DNA of 64,000 nt from Melampsora larici-populina 98AG31 (lineage: Eukaryota > Basidiomycota > Pucciniomycetes > Pucciniales > Melampsoraceae), in NCBI RefSeq assembly GCF_000204055.1, contig NW_006768782.1:652467-716466 (forward strand), given 5' to 3'. The position numbers were made by a program, and so were the translations under genes. The notes beneath the pieces are model-generated. The model saw only the letters and a list, made by a program, of their open reading frames with translations, was not told the DNA's origin and did not search any database. Shown here one piece after another: positions 23,640 to 35,540 of the stretch (its first letter is position 1; each line of letters starts with the position of its first letter).

Positions 23640-24685
23640 AGGAGAAAAATATTGATCTTGATAGTTGATGAGCAAAGATGGAAGTAGAGAGAGAATATAT
23701 GTTTAATGGTCAAGAAGTCTAGCGTGTTTAAATAAATAAGTGAGCTTCAATCAATGAAGTGATGATAACCAAAAGAAGATGAGATACAAAGAGAAAAGCA
23801 GATGTAGTTGAATAGGGATACTTTGCAAAGGAAGAGTCTCTGACTCGCGCAATATTTGTGCTTTAGATTAGTGAAATGAGGAAGAGGAATATAAATCAGA
23901 GAGCAATACTTAAAGAAGCTTGATCAAACAAAAGGTGAGGGAGGCGGTAGCAAATAGAGAAAAGCGTTTTATGGAGATTGTTCAAAGCCTGACTGGTCTC
24001 ACAGTTACTCATCGCGCCGAACCAATAGGAGACTGAGCGAAATCAGCTTTGCAGCATGTTGAGCGCTGAGGCTGATATCTCTGATGGAAGAGACATCAAG
24101 AAAACTCTTTCATTAGTAGGGTGAACGTCTCCTCTCATGACTTACTGAACTTGGATCAAAGGGAATTTGACAAAGAAATAAGTTACATGAGGCTGGATTT
24201 CCTTCTCATCTTGAGCGCTGAGCTAGCTTGAAAGGAGTTCAGCTCAATAACTTCTCTGAATCTGGCATTGTAAGAAGCTCAAGCTCAACATGTTTCCTTC
24301 CAACTCGCATCGGCAGGGGGAGGAGATCGAAGAACACAAGGTTTTTGGAAGAGCAGGGAAGATCGAACTGATTGACTGGCAGTGGTTGTGCGTCGACTGC
24401 TCTTGCGGTCTGTGGGGGGCACCGGCCAGTAGCATGGTCTCGGGTACTGGCTCTAGGGCCACGGTACTTCACTCAGGCTCAAGAAAGTCTGTTTTTATCA
24501 CGGAACTCCGTTGACTGCTGTGCCTCTCAACCGGATTGTTGACAAATCACGTCACAAGTTGGGTTCGGGCTTATTGAGCTCAACCATAAAAGTGTATAAA
24601 AGTTGGACCATATGATCATTCTGTACAACTAAGGATTATGAATGAGGTTAAAAAAAGTTTTCTTGAATCAATTCCATTCCCTGCT
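23640..24685. other. Intergenic spacer within the CACTA element
   Basis: No gene recognised. Both strands carry short overlapping frames at 24239-24514 without splice support or protein character. The upstream region of the 989-residue gene should include its promoter. Confidence 0.45.
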
Positions 24686-25343
24686 TCAAACAGAATCTGG
24701 CGCCTTGTGCAGTTCGCGAGGAGCGTTATAGGCTTCTTCCATATACTCCGTGCCTAAGAGATTGCGGAGGACTCGTTCATGTCCACTGATGCGGATCTGG
24801 TTCAAGTGTAAGGTGCTATTCAAGTCGGATGTTTCGACTGACAAATATTGACATTCGGCTTTGAGCACTTTCAAGTCTCTGAGGGCTATATCCAATTGAA
24901 ACAGAAAACACTTCGTTGTTAGCGTTGAAAGAATCTACAGAGCCACTGATAATAACCTCAGTTTAAAAAACCCACCACTATCAAGCTGCGACTGAAGATG
25001 GTTAACCTGCTTCTCCAAAGTATCAACTAATTTGCAAGGTAAGCTTACATCCTTTGGTCGGAAGGCTGGAGATCCAGAAAAAGCAAGAGCTTACCTTTTG
25101 ACTCTGAGGGAATCGGCACCAGAAATCCGTCTACGCCACTCTGGTCTATAAAAGAATCCTGTGGTTTGCTCGTATTGTCTGGAATAAAAGCCAAGGGAGA
25201 ATTCAACATCGGGGTATCAGGCAAGGAAATGGTAGACTGACCAGTGTGATCATCGGCGTCTTTTGATGGCACATCGTCAAAGGACATAAACTCCATACTG
25301 CCAATTCTTGAAGGGATCTGCAGGGGTTGGTCTATGTAACAGT
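24686..25343 (-). CDS. Small coiled-coil protein, phase-1 exon family, copy A
   Basis: Three downstream exons are clear on the minus strand: 25343-25095 (249 bases), 25026-24976 (51 bases) and 24885-24686, all joined by phase-1 introns. They encode an acidic segment (FDDVPSKDADDHTGQS), a heptad stretch (LEKQVNHLQSQLDS) and a C-terminal ISGHERVLRNLLG motif. The first coding exon is unresolved; MHKSR at about 25718 and the internal ATG of MEFMSFDD are candidates. The architecture matches copies at 26844, 28359 and 42620: acidic start, leucine heptads, then a basic RAH-type helix near the end. No signal peptide, so probably intracellular. Function unknown. Confidence 0.6.
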
Positions 25344-25540
25344 CTTTGAAGAAGTAAATGGATATGTATATAAAGGAAAATGCGAGGGAATGGTAGACTG
25401 ACCAGTGTGATCATCAGCGTCATTTGCTGGCACGGCGTCAAAGTTTATGAACTCCATACTGCCAATTCTTGAAGGGATCTGCAGGGGTTGGTCTATGTCA
25501 CAGTCTTTGAAGGAGGAAATGGATATATATATAAAACAGC
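25226..25540. repeat. Tandem duplication with 161-base offset covering an exon
   Basis: About 155 bases at 25226-25381 are repeated at 25387-25540. Shared phrases include GGTAGACTGACCAGTGTGAT and CTTGAAGGGATCTGCAGGGG. Each copy contains the same splice acceptor and the start of the acidic exon of the coiled-coil gene (DIDQPLQIPSRIGSMEF in the upstream copy). The copies differ by scattered substitutions, so an alternative or vestigial exon has been created. Confidence 0.8.
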
Positions 25541-26843
25541 TCCAAAAATTGATTGAGTGAAATGCGGCCTGTAAAGAAGCTTCAGCACTTGAATGATAGT
25601 ACCTGAGCGTCTTCTGAATGAGAACTGTTAAGAGGAGATGACGCACTGGGGCTGGAATCTGAATGAAGGAAAAAGATTGATGATATGATATATCTCGACT
25701 GACCCTTGATTTGTGCACGGCTCTTTCGGGACTTGAGCAGAACTCAAGGGCTCCCAGCCACTTTTGCCTCCGGGCCTGAATTAATCAAGCAAGTCACAAC
25801 ATCTACTGTCCTACCCGCACACTCTGGTCCGAGAAGGGACGAGAGATAGAAAGAGAACCAAAGGCATAAAATCTTGTAAGATCATGACTATGTATAATGC
25901 CCTCCCTTGGAACATGAGGGTCTACCTCAAACTATAGCCATCACAAGGAGATGAACAGAGAGATGTATCAATCAATCTCATTACGTTTGAGACAAGCCTG
26001 GCGGAAAGTCCTTGTAACATGCTTTGGTCTTCCAAACTGTAAGAAAACAGAATTTGTGAGAGAAAAGAGGTCTTTTGCACATTTGGTACTATTCCGGTGG
26101 TGAGCTGATGATCAAAAGGACCTCAAAAACAGTATGCCGCACAATTCAAAGTCAAACCCCCTTCTCTTCTATGATTAAACCAGAGCAACTGAAATATGAA
26201 TGTGCTGATAAGTTCCTATTTGAGATTTGGCACACATGTTGACTTGAAGTTGGGAAACGTTCATATATCTCACAAGTCCGAGTTAGATGAACAGATACAT
26301 ATAAGTCGAACAAGGGGAAGCGTATATAATTGGGGGTGTCTCTCCCCACTCTCATAAATGAGATTTGCAAGATATCTGAACGTGGACTGAGGAAATGCAC
26401 TCAAAGACAATTTAGCCCCCCAAAAAGATTAATAAAAGTCTCCCAGTTAACTCCCCAAGACTTTCGAGGGTGCTCCGATCAGGAAGCACGGACAATCTGA
26501 GATTTCTCGAAGAAGAGTGGTGATATACAACACTTGGCTCCCCACCTTTCCAGTCCCTTGAAGACCCAGCTTGACGAATTAATGAACGGTCATATCTTCT
26601 TGATCCAGACAATCCTCTTTCCCTAGAACCAGTGAGCCAAGTCAATCAAGTTCATTTCCCAACTTGCTTGACCTCGATTGATTGTCTTCCATTCCCTTCT
26701 CAAGTAGCTTCTTGCAAGGTCCGCCGCTACGACTATAATATCACCTAAGACAATCCACTGACACACCACTACAATTAGAAACCTCTTCGAATCCTCCTGA
26801 CTCCAAGTCTGTCATATCAAGCAGCTAATTTCTCCTCGGAAAG

Positions 26844-27477
26844 ATGTTGGAGTCGAACAAGTCTGATAAAAGTATGTTCTCTTTCATCGGCCCGAGATAT
26901 CTGATTCTTTGGCGCTCATCTTGCAAATGATTTTCAGGACCTGGTCAGGATTTAGAAACTTGCAATCACAACCAGGCCGACAGTACCACGGGTCCCTCAC
27001 AAGTTAACCATGAACAAGTACAGGAATGTGAGCCGTTATCTCCCCTATTTGAATTTTCATTTAACTGATTAAACATTAACTTTTCTTCAGTGCAGGAGTT
27101 GAAGAGAGAACTTGACCTTCTGAAACTTGTTCTTAAAAGTGGTGAGAAGTTTTTTTTATCTGTGAACTCCAGCATATAGTCACCTTCCCATCGTCATGAC
27201 TGAGGTTGCAATTTTTCGTACATTCCTAGCCATGAGAGAAGTTGAAAAACTCGAGTCCAATTTTGGAGATCTGGAAGTTGATATTATTTCCCTTCAAGAA
27301 GATTTTGATTCAAACCGGTCCTTAATGAGAGCTCATAACAGAGCTATCCGCAAGCTTTTGGGACCAGAGACTGATTGTCTAGACAAGTCATATGAGTCTC
27401 CTTCTGAAGATGAGACTATTCAAGGATCATCTTCCCTGAGCGATGATACTAATGTTTTAAGTCAGGAAATGGATTAG
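26844..27477 (+). CDS. Small coiled-coil protein, phase-1 exon family, copy B, 138 aa
   Basis: Exons 26844-26871, 26938-27027, 27091-27141 (51 bases) and 27230-27477 join with every intron in phase 1. The product has a short polar start (MLESNKSDK), a Gln/Thr-rich segment, a leucine heptad exon (ELKRELDLLKLVLKS), a long coiled coil (VEKLESNFGDLEVDIISLQ) and the family motif RAHNRAIRKLLG, then an acidic tail. Neighbouring copies A and C are on the opposite strand, so the cluster is not an operon-like array. No known domain, no signal peptide, no membrane segment. Function unknown; dimerisation through the coiled coil is a reasonable inference. Confidence 0.75.
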
Positions 27478-28358
27478 CAGAGAAACAATAAGCAACTGTT
27501 ATAGCTCCCACTGCTCTTCCTCCCCAATCATTGCGTAGTTCTTCATTTGGAGATTTCACTTGTTTCTTATCGGCTCCTCCCTTATGTAAAATTGAAACAT
27601 TACAAAGATTCATTGCCCCTCGGGTCTTGTTTTTTTAGCTCTATCAATTTGTTCCAGTCCTACTGTTTGTTGAAAGAATACTCAAAGCTCAGGGTCCTCG
27701 TGCACCTATTTTTCTCAAAACATATTCATGTAACAAACAAACATGAACCATGATAAAATGAATTCCACTCGTGCCTTCTGAAATGCTCAATTGGTTTGAC
27801 TTTGTGACACGAGGAAATCTTTTCTTGAAGAATATCTTTTTGGCTTGGGCTCTACATCAAAAGACATCCCTATTTGAGTGGGCGCCGCCTTCTCAAAGCC
27901 TAGTTTCTTCTAAGGGAGGCTCAATGGAGATGATATCTCCATTGGTAGTGGTTTAACTTTCACAAGAGCCTCCAAATAACTTGAGCTACGAGAACTTCGT
28001 TCTTGGCTCCCCATCTCATTTAAAACTAAATTGCTGTGGATCGCATTCAATAAACATCCTGCGTGTGCGTGAGGTACCCAAGGAATTACCCAAATGTGTC
28101 AAAAATAGGTTCAAAGATACACGTAGAAAAAATAACATCAACATGAAATCTCAACGCCTTCAGTCATAGAATATCACAAAGTCCAATCTCAACAAGGATA
28201 CAGAACAGAACGTGTTTTTTGATTGGATTTCTGGTACTAAGCAACGCCTCAAAGCGGACATCATTCACATAATTTTTGGGAAAAGAACATGAGAGTTTAT
28301 CATATGAATAAGACCTGTAACCCCACTTCTCATACTAGCCGTCAGGTCCTCCAAGGAT

Positions 28359-28996
28359 TTAAAGTGCGCTTACGGTGCCAGCAGCCAAAACATTAATAAG
28401 TTCCTCAAGCCTGGTGAAAGCGGCATTCACTTGATATATTTAGACACATGTTAGTGGCAAACTGGTGAAGATCGTGCTAAAAGTAGAAATTTATGGATGA
28501 AAGATACATACTTTGGGCTATTATACCTTCTAGACCGGTGATTTTAAATTTCAAACATTCAACTAGAGCGGAAGGCGCAAATCAATACAACAGTAAAAAA
28601 AATAGCTAAAAGAGTCAAGAGAAGGACTAACTTTCTCCTTTGAGCTCGCGGACCCGTGGGGTGTCTTCCTCATCATCTTTTGTGGCTGTGGAAGAACAAT
28701 TCCGACGACATCATTTCATGAGTTGAAGGTTTGAAAGTAAAAGATACAACAAGAAATCACTGGTATGTGCTGTTTTGAAACAAGCCTACCTTCTTGCGCT
28801 TCTTGATTATGCGTCCCCGAGAGATCCGTGCCGGCTGTCTCATTCATCTCAATGATATGCTCATGATCGTTTACCGGAATGACATCACGGCTTCCGGCGG
28901 AGACTAATGAGAAGGAAGGTTTTAGGTCTTGTGAATGAAGGTAAACAAAATAAAAAAAAAACATAGTGTTGGGACCTTACCGGTATATACTTCCAT
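28359..28996 (-). CDS. Small coiled-coil protein, phase-1 exon family, copy C, about 101-109 aa
   Basis: Exons 28996-28981, 28903-28790 (or starting at 28927), 28685-28632, 28562-28512 (51 bases) and 28429-28359 join entirely through phase-1 introns. The product starts MEVYT, has an acidic stretch (NDHEHIIEMNETAG), a heptad region (RVRELKGEIECLKFKITGLE) and ends NVLAAGTVSAL. The 51-base exon has the same length and phase as one in copies A and B. It lacks the RAHNRAIRKLL motif, so it is the most diverged copy. Which of two acceptors starts exon 2 is undecided. Function unknown. Confidence 0.65.
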
Positions 28997-29882
28997 GTCA
29001 AAAGTTTTATACTCCCTTATATGATGGATTATGCGTAGAAGTTGATGAATGAAGGTTTATTAGGAGATGGCTAGATTTTATCAACACCCAAAAAAGAGGT
29101 TCTGTAAAAAGAACGGATTTTGAAAACTGTCACTTCTATATGGATATCTCTGATGATCAAGAATTATGTTGAAATTCCCGTGAAAGAGCAGACAGCCACA
29201 AAATAGCAATTTAATTGTTTATCACTCTATCTTGATGTATACGTTAACATCGTGTGGCAGCATGGGTAATTTCAGCGAACAAATTGGATTTTCTGGTCCA
29301 AGTCTGATTGTGAAGGGAAAGAGGGTTCAGTAAGAATTTAACAGAATAATTTAAGAGAATGGGGGGTTTGGATCCCCACGTATGCTGGTGAATGTAAATC
29401 TACAGCCGCTGGAAGTTTGTTGGAGAAACACAGGCTTCTACCACAATTTCATTCCCAGATTCATCACTACAAGTCAGTTCCTTTTGTTCCCCATCTTGAT
29501 ATGTACTTTGTATTTATCTCACAGTCAGTGGATGATCCGTTGGAGAAGAATAACTTGTTTGTTGTTTTCCCAAATTCACATCTCGTTAAATTGAAACTAG
29601 GCTTTGTGTTTGCCTACACCGCTTTAATTGTCAATTTGTGATACGGGAAGATCCCCATATCTGGAGGAAGCCGCTATGAACTACCAAGTTCTTGGAAGCC
29701 GGTCCACGTGCCATTCCAAGCCGAGACCATCTTAGCCAAAGGACCACCTCTGTTGGAGCAAACACGATTCTTGGTTATAAAAGGACAATTAAAAGCGGTC
29801 CTGAATCAAAGTTCACTAACATATCCTTCCTATCAAAGATCCTATCCAAACCATCTCACACCTTCACTAAAACGTTTTTATA

Positions 29883-30191
29883 ATGGCTGAATGGGTTAAT
29901 GTACAAGGTCTCGATATCCCTGATGACCGGCTTCCTATAGCTCTTGGTCAAGTTTATTTACCTCGTAATTTACACAAATTCTTACGCATCAAAGATCGTG
30001 AAGAAGTTACGGCAACCCACGGCGAGATCCTCCAACTCATAACTTGTTTCCATCCATCTACTCATATTTCAGGAAATATTTCCAACCCTCAAAGCGTGAT
30101 TGTGATGTTTCAATGGCTTGTCCTTCCTTGGATCCTTTCCTTTGAATCAATGGACTACGAGACTAATATCATGAAGTTCTCCAACGAGTGA
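29883..30191 (+). CDS. Hypothetical protein, 102 aa or first exon of a longer gene
   Basis: An ATG-started frame of 102 codons (MAEWVNVQGLDIPDD) has good protein character: charged helices, then FQWLVLPWILSFESM. It ends in TGA directly before GTAAGT, a strong donor. An acceptor at about 30268 (TTTACATTTAG) opens a second frame of 95 residues (IEKILLKLHLRTTWTQ to KFLIKI, ending near 30555). If the two exons belong together, the TGA would be a nonsense change just ahead of the splice site. No family recognised. Confidence 0.4.
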   Translation: MAEWVNVQGLDIPDDRLPIALGQVYLPRNLHKFLRIKDREEVTATHGEILQLITCFHPSTHISGNISNPQSVIVMFQWLVLPWILSFESMDYETNIMKFSNE

Positions 30192-30731
30192 TGTAAGTGG
30201 TCTGACAATGTATACTCTCAATTACGCCTTGACTGAAATATGTTGTCTTGGAATCCTTTACATTTAGATTGAAAAAATTCTTCTTAAATTACACCTAAGA
30301 ACCACCTGGACCCAGGAAATGGTAAGATTTCTCCCGAACTTGAAAACAACTCCACCCAGAAATATCCTGATGAAATTGTCTGATGTTTTTTTCCGTTTGG
30401 CCTCAATTAAAAAAAGAAATATTCCTCAGAATTATGTAATGGACACGTTTGAGTTTTGTTGTGTGTCAAATAAAAAGAGGCCTTCTTTCTGTATCCCACT
30501 TCCACTGCGACATTCTCATAAAAGCTGTGGCAACAAATTCCTTATCAAAATCTGATTATCATAAGCCTTTGACTCCTGTACTCGCTTGATTGTGTCTTGG
30601 TGCTTAAGCAAGTGTTGGGAGTCCCACGTCAAAATCTTGAACACGAGTAATATTCAACTCCGTCAACAATAGTCTGTTTTTTCACTTTGATTGGGGTTTA
30701 TCTGTTGGACAAAGGGACACTTGTCGTACTT

Positions 30732-31116
30732 TCAATTCATTCTGTCTTTCAGACGTGTTTGATAAGAAACACACAGTTCTCTGGAAGTTTCATCTGGCTC
30801 CAGCTTTTGATTCTGCTGTTTATGTTTACGGATTGATCCAGAAAAGTGTGATCTCCACAGCGTTTCGATAGAAGGCGAAGAGTCCCCAGTAAGAGCCCAA
30901 CAATCGTCTGGTACATCTACAGTGTCAAACAATTGGCAATCTGATGGAACACCATCAACAATCAGTAACAAAACGCAGTGTTATCCAGGAAGTAATCACC
31001 TCTCCAGATTTCAAAAGACCCCCTGAAGATTTCAGCCCGGTCACAAGATCAGAGGAATGCATCTCCAACCCTTTTCCCTTTGATTTGGTTTGAGCTTCCA
31101 GTGCGAGAGAGTCCAT
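30732..31116 (-). CDS. Possible small two-exon gene, function unknown
   Basis: The ATG at 31116-31114 opens MDSLALEAQTKSKGKGLEMH, which reads to GLLKSGE, followed by GTGATT as a weak donor. An acceptor about 85 bases further on opens MYQTIVGLLLGTLRLLSK, ending in LIKHV. A different acceptor gives another frame (DCQLFDTVDVPDDCWAL) that looks equally protein-like but is out of phase with the first exon. Splicing is therefore unresolved. Confidence 0.25.
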
Positions 31117-31799
31117 TAGAGCCTTTGCAGGCCTTAGTCCCACGTATCCTTTACAATAACAAATACTGTAGTTCTGAAGAAGGAATCCATGTTGTCCTTC
31201 AATTGCCGGCTACTTCAGGGATGAGTGAGAGGTTACACAAGTAAATAAGTCAAATGTGCTCTAGGTATATTTGCTGCAAGTCAACCTGTTCATGATCATA
31301 GGCTTCTCAAACCCAAAACTGGACTACTTTCACACCGGCCACTTGGCTGGTTTGTTTCATTTCTTCTCCCAAGGTCTTCTCAAATTTTCTAGCAACCTTG
31401 ATTGCGCAATTGTGTCATTCAACTCAAGGTCAAGGTTTGTTGATGATTGAATTTACGTCGAGTCAGAAAAACAAGTCAAAGTGTGGCTAGGAGATACTCT
31501 TGAAAAAAGGCTTGTTTTCAAACCAAGGAGAGGAAAGACTTGTTTAAAATATTGAGATTGGCCTAGACACAGTGGGAAAAAGAAACAGCTTGCAAAAGTA
31601 TGTGCCGGCTGGGTGACACAAAACATAAACAGAATACAAAGAAAGAAAATATGGAAGGGGGCTGACACGCAAAACTGTTTTGAAAGACATGAACCATCTG
31701 ATACAGTTGAATCGGTTTACAAGGGAGTCTTTGTTGAATCCGATGTCAACACATGATCAAACAACGGGAATAATTCCTGTGTAGAATACGGGCACTAGT

Positions 31800-33275
31800 T
31801 CAACAACCGCTTTTAGACATGAGAGCTTTGCTTGCCTTCTTTTCCTTTTCAGCGGCTCGAGCTAATTGTCTCTCTTCCCTTAAGGCGAGTGCCTTCTCAA
31901 ACTGCATCAGCTTTTCTTTACACATCTCCTCATAAGTCTTAATCTCCTTCTTAACATAGATCTCCCACTCCTCCTCAGTCATCTTGCCCTTGCGACTTTC
32001 CACGATCTGGATCCTTTCCACAAGAGAGGTCGCAATCTGGCAGGAGGATCCAAAACGAGTAACTTCACAATTGAAATGAAGTACTCTTTCACCGTTCGCA
32101 TCCAAGGCAGTTGAGGCGGTAGAATAATGTGGAACCTAATTCAACAGCATCTTTAGCCTAGTTCTCTAACAAAGACACAAAGGAAAATTGGACAAAGGAA
32201 CTCACTCTAGTGTCCCAAACCATTTCCACCACTCCGTCACATCCGGAAAAGTCAACCTCAATGCCAAAATCTTTCACAATGAAAGAGGCTCCTTTGATTT
32301 TACCTTTTCTCGCAGAGCCTTCCATTTGATGAGGCTCCCCAGTAGCCGCATCGATCAGAGAGAACATTCCGTAAGAGTAGCGTGTATAATCGTGCTTATC
32401 AACATGCTCAGTGTTGTTGAAGCCGCAACAGGTAACAACGAGGTTGGAAGCAAACACTCGGCCGCTAGCTGACGTTTCCCACGCCAAGTCGTGAAATCCG
32501 GGAACTTTTGCTTTGGTGGCGATTTTGACGTTGCTCTCAAAGGTGGAAAGTGACAGAGAAGAGAATCTTTCCGCCCAGAAATCTCGCACCTTGCGGAAAT
32601 CAGCCATTCGCTGACGATCCTCTTCAAGGGTTACAACTCCATTAACTGAAAAGTCCTTCAGCAAATAGGGACCTGCGAGCAACAGCCTTGGCTAGTCAGT
32701 ACTATTTTCTTGCTTGGATTCAGAAGTGAGGAAATATACTGACCAAATTTTTTACCCGGGTCAGTTCCTGCTCTCCAACCGCAGCAACCCATCCAACCCC
32801 AATAGATAAGTGCTAGAATCAAGAGTTGAATTGAGTGGTGAAGTTCATTGACGTTCCGGGCTCTGGCGTGTAAAAACGGAGTTGAAATCCCAAACCGGAA
32901 GCTTTCTCGTTCTTCAGTCGACATCTTCTTGAATTCGTTGCATCTAACAGCCAGGACAAGAGAAGAGTCCTTTCGGTCGATAATAACAGTGGTTCCGAAG
33001 TTGAGCTTAAGGTTCTCTAGGTATGGGCCTTCCGCGCGCTCTTGAGCGCGGTCTCTGAAGATGAAGGTGGTGTCTTTGGGCACACCTAGCTTTGCGGCAA
33101 GAGAAGCCTTCCGCTCAGTTCTGGCGGTATGACGTCGAGGGTAGGGTTTTCCGATGTTGTTCTCCTGATCCCTTCGTAGACGAGCATTGAGAAAACAGTC
33201 GGACGTCTTCGATTTGAAGTTTTCGGTTGGATATCCCAGGTTCTTCTTACGAGCTCGATTCCGTGAGCGGCCCAT
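31800..33275 (-). CDS. Tet-like 2OG-Fe(II) oxygenase carried by the CACTA element, three exons, 444 aa
   Basis: Exons 33275-32744, 32672-32206 and 32135-31800 (minus strand) join in phase with GT-AG introns of 71 and 70 bases. The N-terminus is strongly basic (MGRSRNRARKKN). The catalytic domain shows the HxD motif in NNTEHVDKHD (His and Asp about residues 267 and 269), then MFSLIDAATGEP, a distal His in VPHYSTAS (about 336) and a candidate 2-oxoglutarate-binding Arg in VTRFGSSCQIA (about 360). A charged coiled coil forms the C-terminus. Layout is shared with the copy at 3322-4953. The fungal Tet/JBP expansion is known to be linked to DNA transposons; base oxidation that counters methylation silencing of the element is a reasonable inference. 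All expected ligands are present, so this copy looks competent. Confidence 0.82.
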
Positions 33276-33592
33276 GGTGTGATGTGAACCGAGTCACACC
33301 TGGATGACTACGAGAGAGGCTGAGGTAGGCAAAACCAGCGATCCGATGCAGATTCAAAAGTGAGTTAGTGAAGCTCTTTGAAACAATCATGAGATTACTT
33401 ACCAACTAATTGTTTGAAGTGGTGGAAAAAAACCGGCAGTGAAAGTGGTGGACAGCTGATACAATCAAGATTACAAGGTCAATTATAGGAGCATAACTCG
33501 GGACCGTGGTGAGGGGAAGGGCTTACCAAAAATCGAATTGTGGAGATTCAAGATGGAACTTGAAACTCAGCAATCTGTTCTAAATCGTGGTT

Positions 33593-34409
33593 TCAATTTA
33601 CTCTTTTAGGAAATCTCTGTGCGGAGGAAGGCAAGTGTATAACTTGTAAAAAATCTGCAAAGGGGTATGTTAATTCGGGCGACGCCGCTGGATGAGACCA
33701 GGAGACTAGGCATTGGAAGCTAACAAAAGAGTTCAGGCAAGCGATGTTTTTGAAATCTCCACCCGAAGAGCGTATCCTCGAAGGACTGATGAGGAGAACC
33801 ACACAAAATTGAAAAACTGGGTGCAGCTTGTGATATAGGTCTTGGAAAACTTACCAGGTCTTTCACGATTTGGTGAACTTAAGTAAGTTGAGGCCAGAAG
33901 TTTTCGATTTCGAACGCCTTCCTGAGACTGAGGGAACCAGCAAAAAGACTCACTGGAATTTCCCAAACGGAATTTGTGGGAAAGGGTGAAAAAGGTCGGA
34001 TAAGAAAATGGACAGTTGGGTAACAGAAGAAAGTAACGAACAATTGGTTTGTTTAAGTAGATTGAAAAGCAAGGACAAGGAAAGTGAAAGCAGGAGATCA
34101 CGCAAGAGTGCCGGACCTAAAGCGGGGGGCAGCTGAGAAAAACATATGAGAGATGTTAGATCCTTTGAAATTGAAGGAGTCTGAGTTCTTATGATAAATC
34201 TCACCTGGTTGAAGATCAGGCGGATCCTTGTAACCTTGGATTGATTGAAGCGAGGCAACTGAGCGGAGCGAAGTATGTCGGATCAATCTTATTCGGTGGA
34301 GATGGAGCTCGCTCAATACCCACAAACAACACAAGATATAATTCACAGAAGGCCAAATGACCCCCCGGTTCGTAGCGCAGAGGCCTACAACCTTTGGGCC
34401 AAACAGCAC
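33593..34409 (-). CDS. Possible multi-exon gene of unknown function
   Basis: Minus-strand exon-like pieces can be chained: a piece ending KDPPDLQP (near 34204), AAPRFRSGTLA (34135-34104), ESFCWFPQSQEGVRNRKLLA (to about 33856), FQFCVVLLISPSRIRSSGGD (to about 33725) and WSHPAASPELTYPFADFLQ ending at 33593. Phases agree at each junction, with acceptors such as TTTTTCTCAG and TGCACCCAG. No domain is recognised and the 5' end is unclear. It starts about 300 bases upstream of the Tet-like gene start, on the same strand. Confidence 0.35.
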
Positions 34410-34429
34410 GCCTAAGCGTTATATCTTAT

Positions 34430-34930
34430 GAGGAGAATGTGTATGAGAGGCAAACTGAAAATAAGAGAAGAAGGCAGGACTTAGAAAAAACTCGAACGTT
34501 GATATGGGAAAAGTTAGAGACTTACCACCGGGATACTGGGGAGTGGTGGTTTTGAGTGTTTGATGAAGGGATTAGTGCGGATGAGGGGGGATGTTGGCTG
34601 TACGGAGGAGGGCGGGTTCTCCAGCGATGCTGGGCGAGAGGCAAAACCTAAACCTAACCGGTTGCTCTCGGCTTACAAGGTCCGCAGTCTGGCCAAAGCC
34701 ATTGCTGCGCGGATGACTCTCTGGGGCTACTAAGCCCTTTGGCTCTCAGATAAGGCTTGAACCTACGAAGGCGCTTAAACCTAAGTGTGCAGTTCCCGAC
34801 CGACGACTGCCGCTTTCTCGCCTGCCTTCCCTCCCCCGCTCTCGAACCATAAGTGCTCCCCTGAGTCAAACCGGGACTGACCCGCGTCCGCTCCTCTTCA
34901 GCGTCCACCAAACCTGCAGTCGATTCAAAT
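34430..34930. other. Local GC-rich island without a recognised gene
   Basis: GC content rises sharply here relative to the AT-rich flanks. A minus-strand frame (34911-34654) is rich in Arg, Ser and Pro and looks compositional. A GGTTCGAGAGC string on the minus strand near 34845 resembles a tRNA B box, but no cloverleaf can be drawn. Confidence 0.35.
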
Positions 34931-35356
34931 GAAGGTAAGCAAACCTATTTCTGTTGCTTTGATTGATTTTAAATCACAACTTCTCACGATCGGCATTATA
35001 AGTGTTAGTCTCATTCAACTTTCGCGTACATCTTCATTCAAAATCAAACACCATCGATTCCGGCCTCCAGTAGAGGTTCAAGGGTTGGTTTAAATCGGAC
35101 GATGGAACGAGCTGGGACAAGTCTTGAATTTCGAAACCATACACTCCTGCTAATAAGTGTTCTAGGATTGAGACTTGTGAGGCTTCTACATCACTCGTTC
35201 TGGTATTTGCTGCTGCACCCTATTCATTGATTGATTTGATTTGATTGATGATTCAGATGAGATGATTAATCAAAATGATCAAAAAATCGAAATAAAGTCA
35301 GTTTCAGAACTCGGTCCATGATTTCTTTGAACCAAACTAAAGATGAAACTCAACAA

Positions 35357-35540
35357 ATCCAGTCGTCACGCCATAAACACTCTTGTTAGTCTATAAACCA
35401 AAACAGAAACAGAAATCAGTTAACCGATCAACATGATCGAAACCAAATAAGAAGAAAAAAGACTTACACAAGCGGTCATGAATTCATAGGATCTTTGTAT
35501 ACCGTCTTGGATTTCAACTGGATTTGATAAAACGACTTTT
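35357..35540 (-). pseudogene. Truncated aromatic ammonia-lyase (PAL/HAL-like) fragment
   Basis: On the minus strand, 35540-35468 encodes NPVEIQDGIQRSYEFMTAC, then a 77-base GT-AG intron (35467-35391), then 35390 onward encodes TNKSVYGVTTGF. The VYGVTTGF segment is the N-terminal active-site signature of phenylalanine/histidine ammonia-lyases, and the preceding helix fits the same family. Similarity stops abruptly after GF, where GGSADTRT-like residues would follow, and an in-frame TGA lies just upstream near 35541. The MIO-forming Ala-Ser-Gly region is absent. It is best read as a captured exon pair of a host gene. Confidence 0.6.

Noticed and set aside
34820..34930. Possible tRNA or other Pol III gene suggested by a B-box-like GGTTCGAGAGC
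   Set aside because: No A box at the proper distance and no cloverleaf could be drawn.
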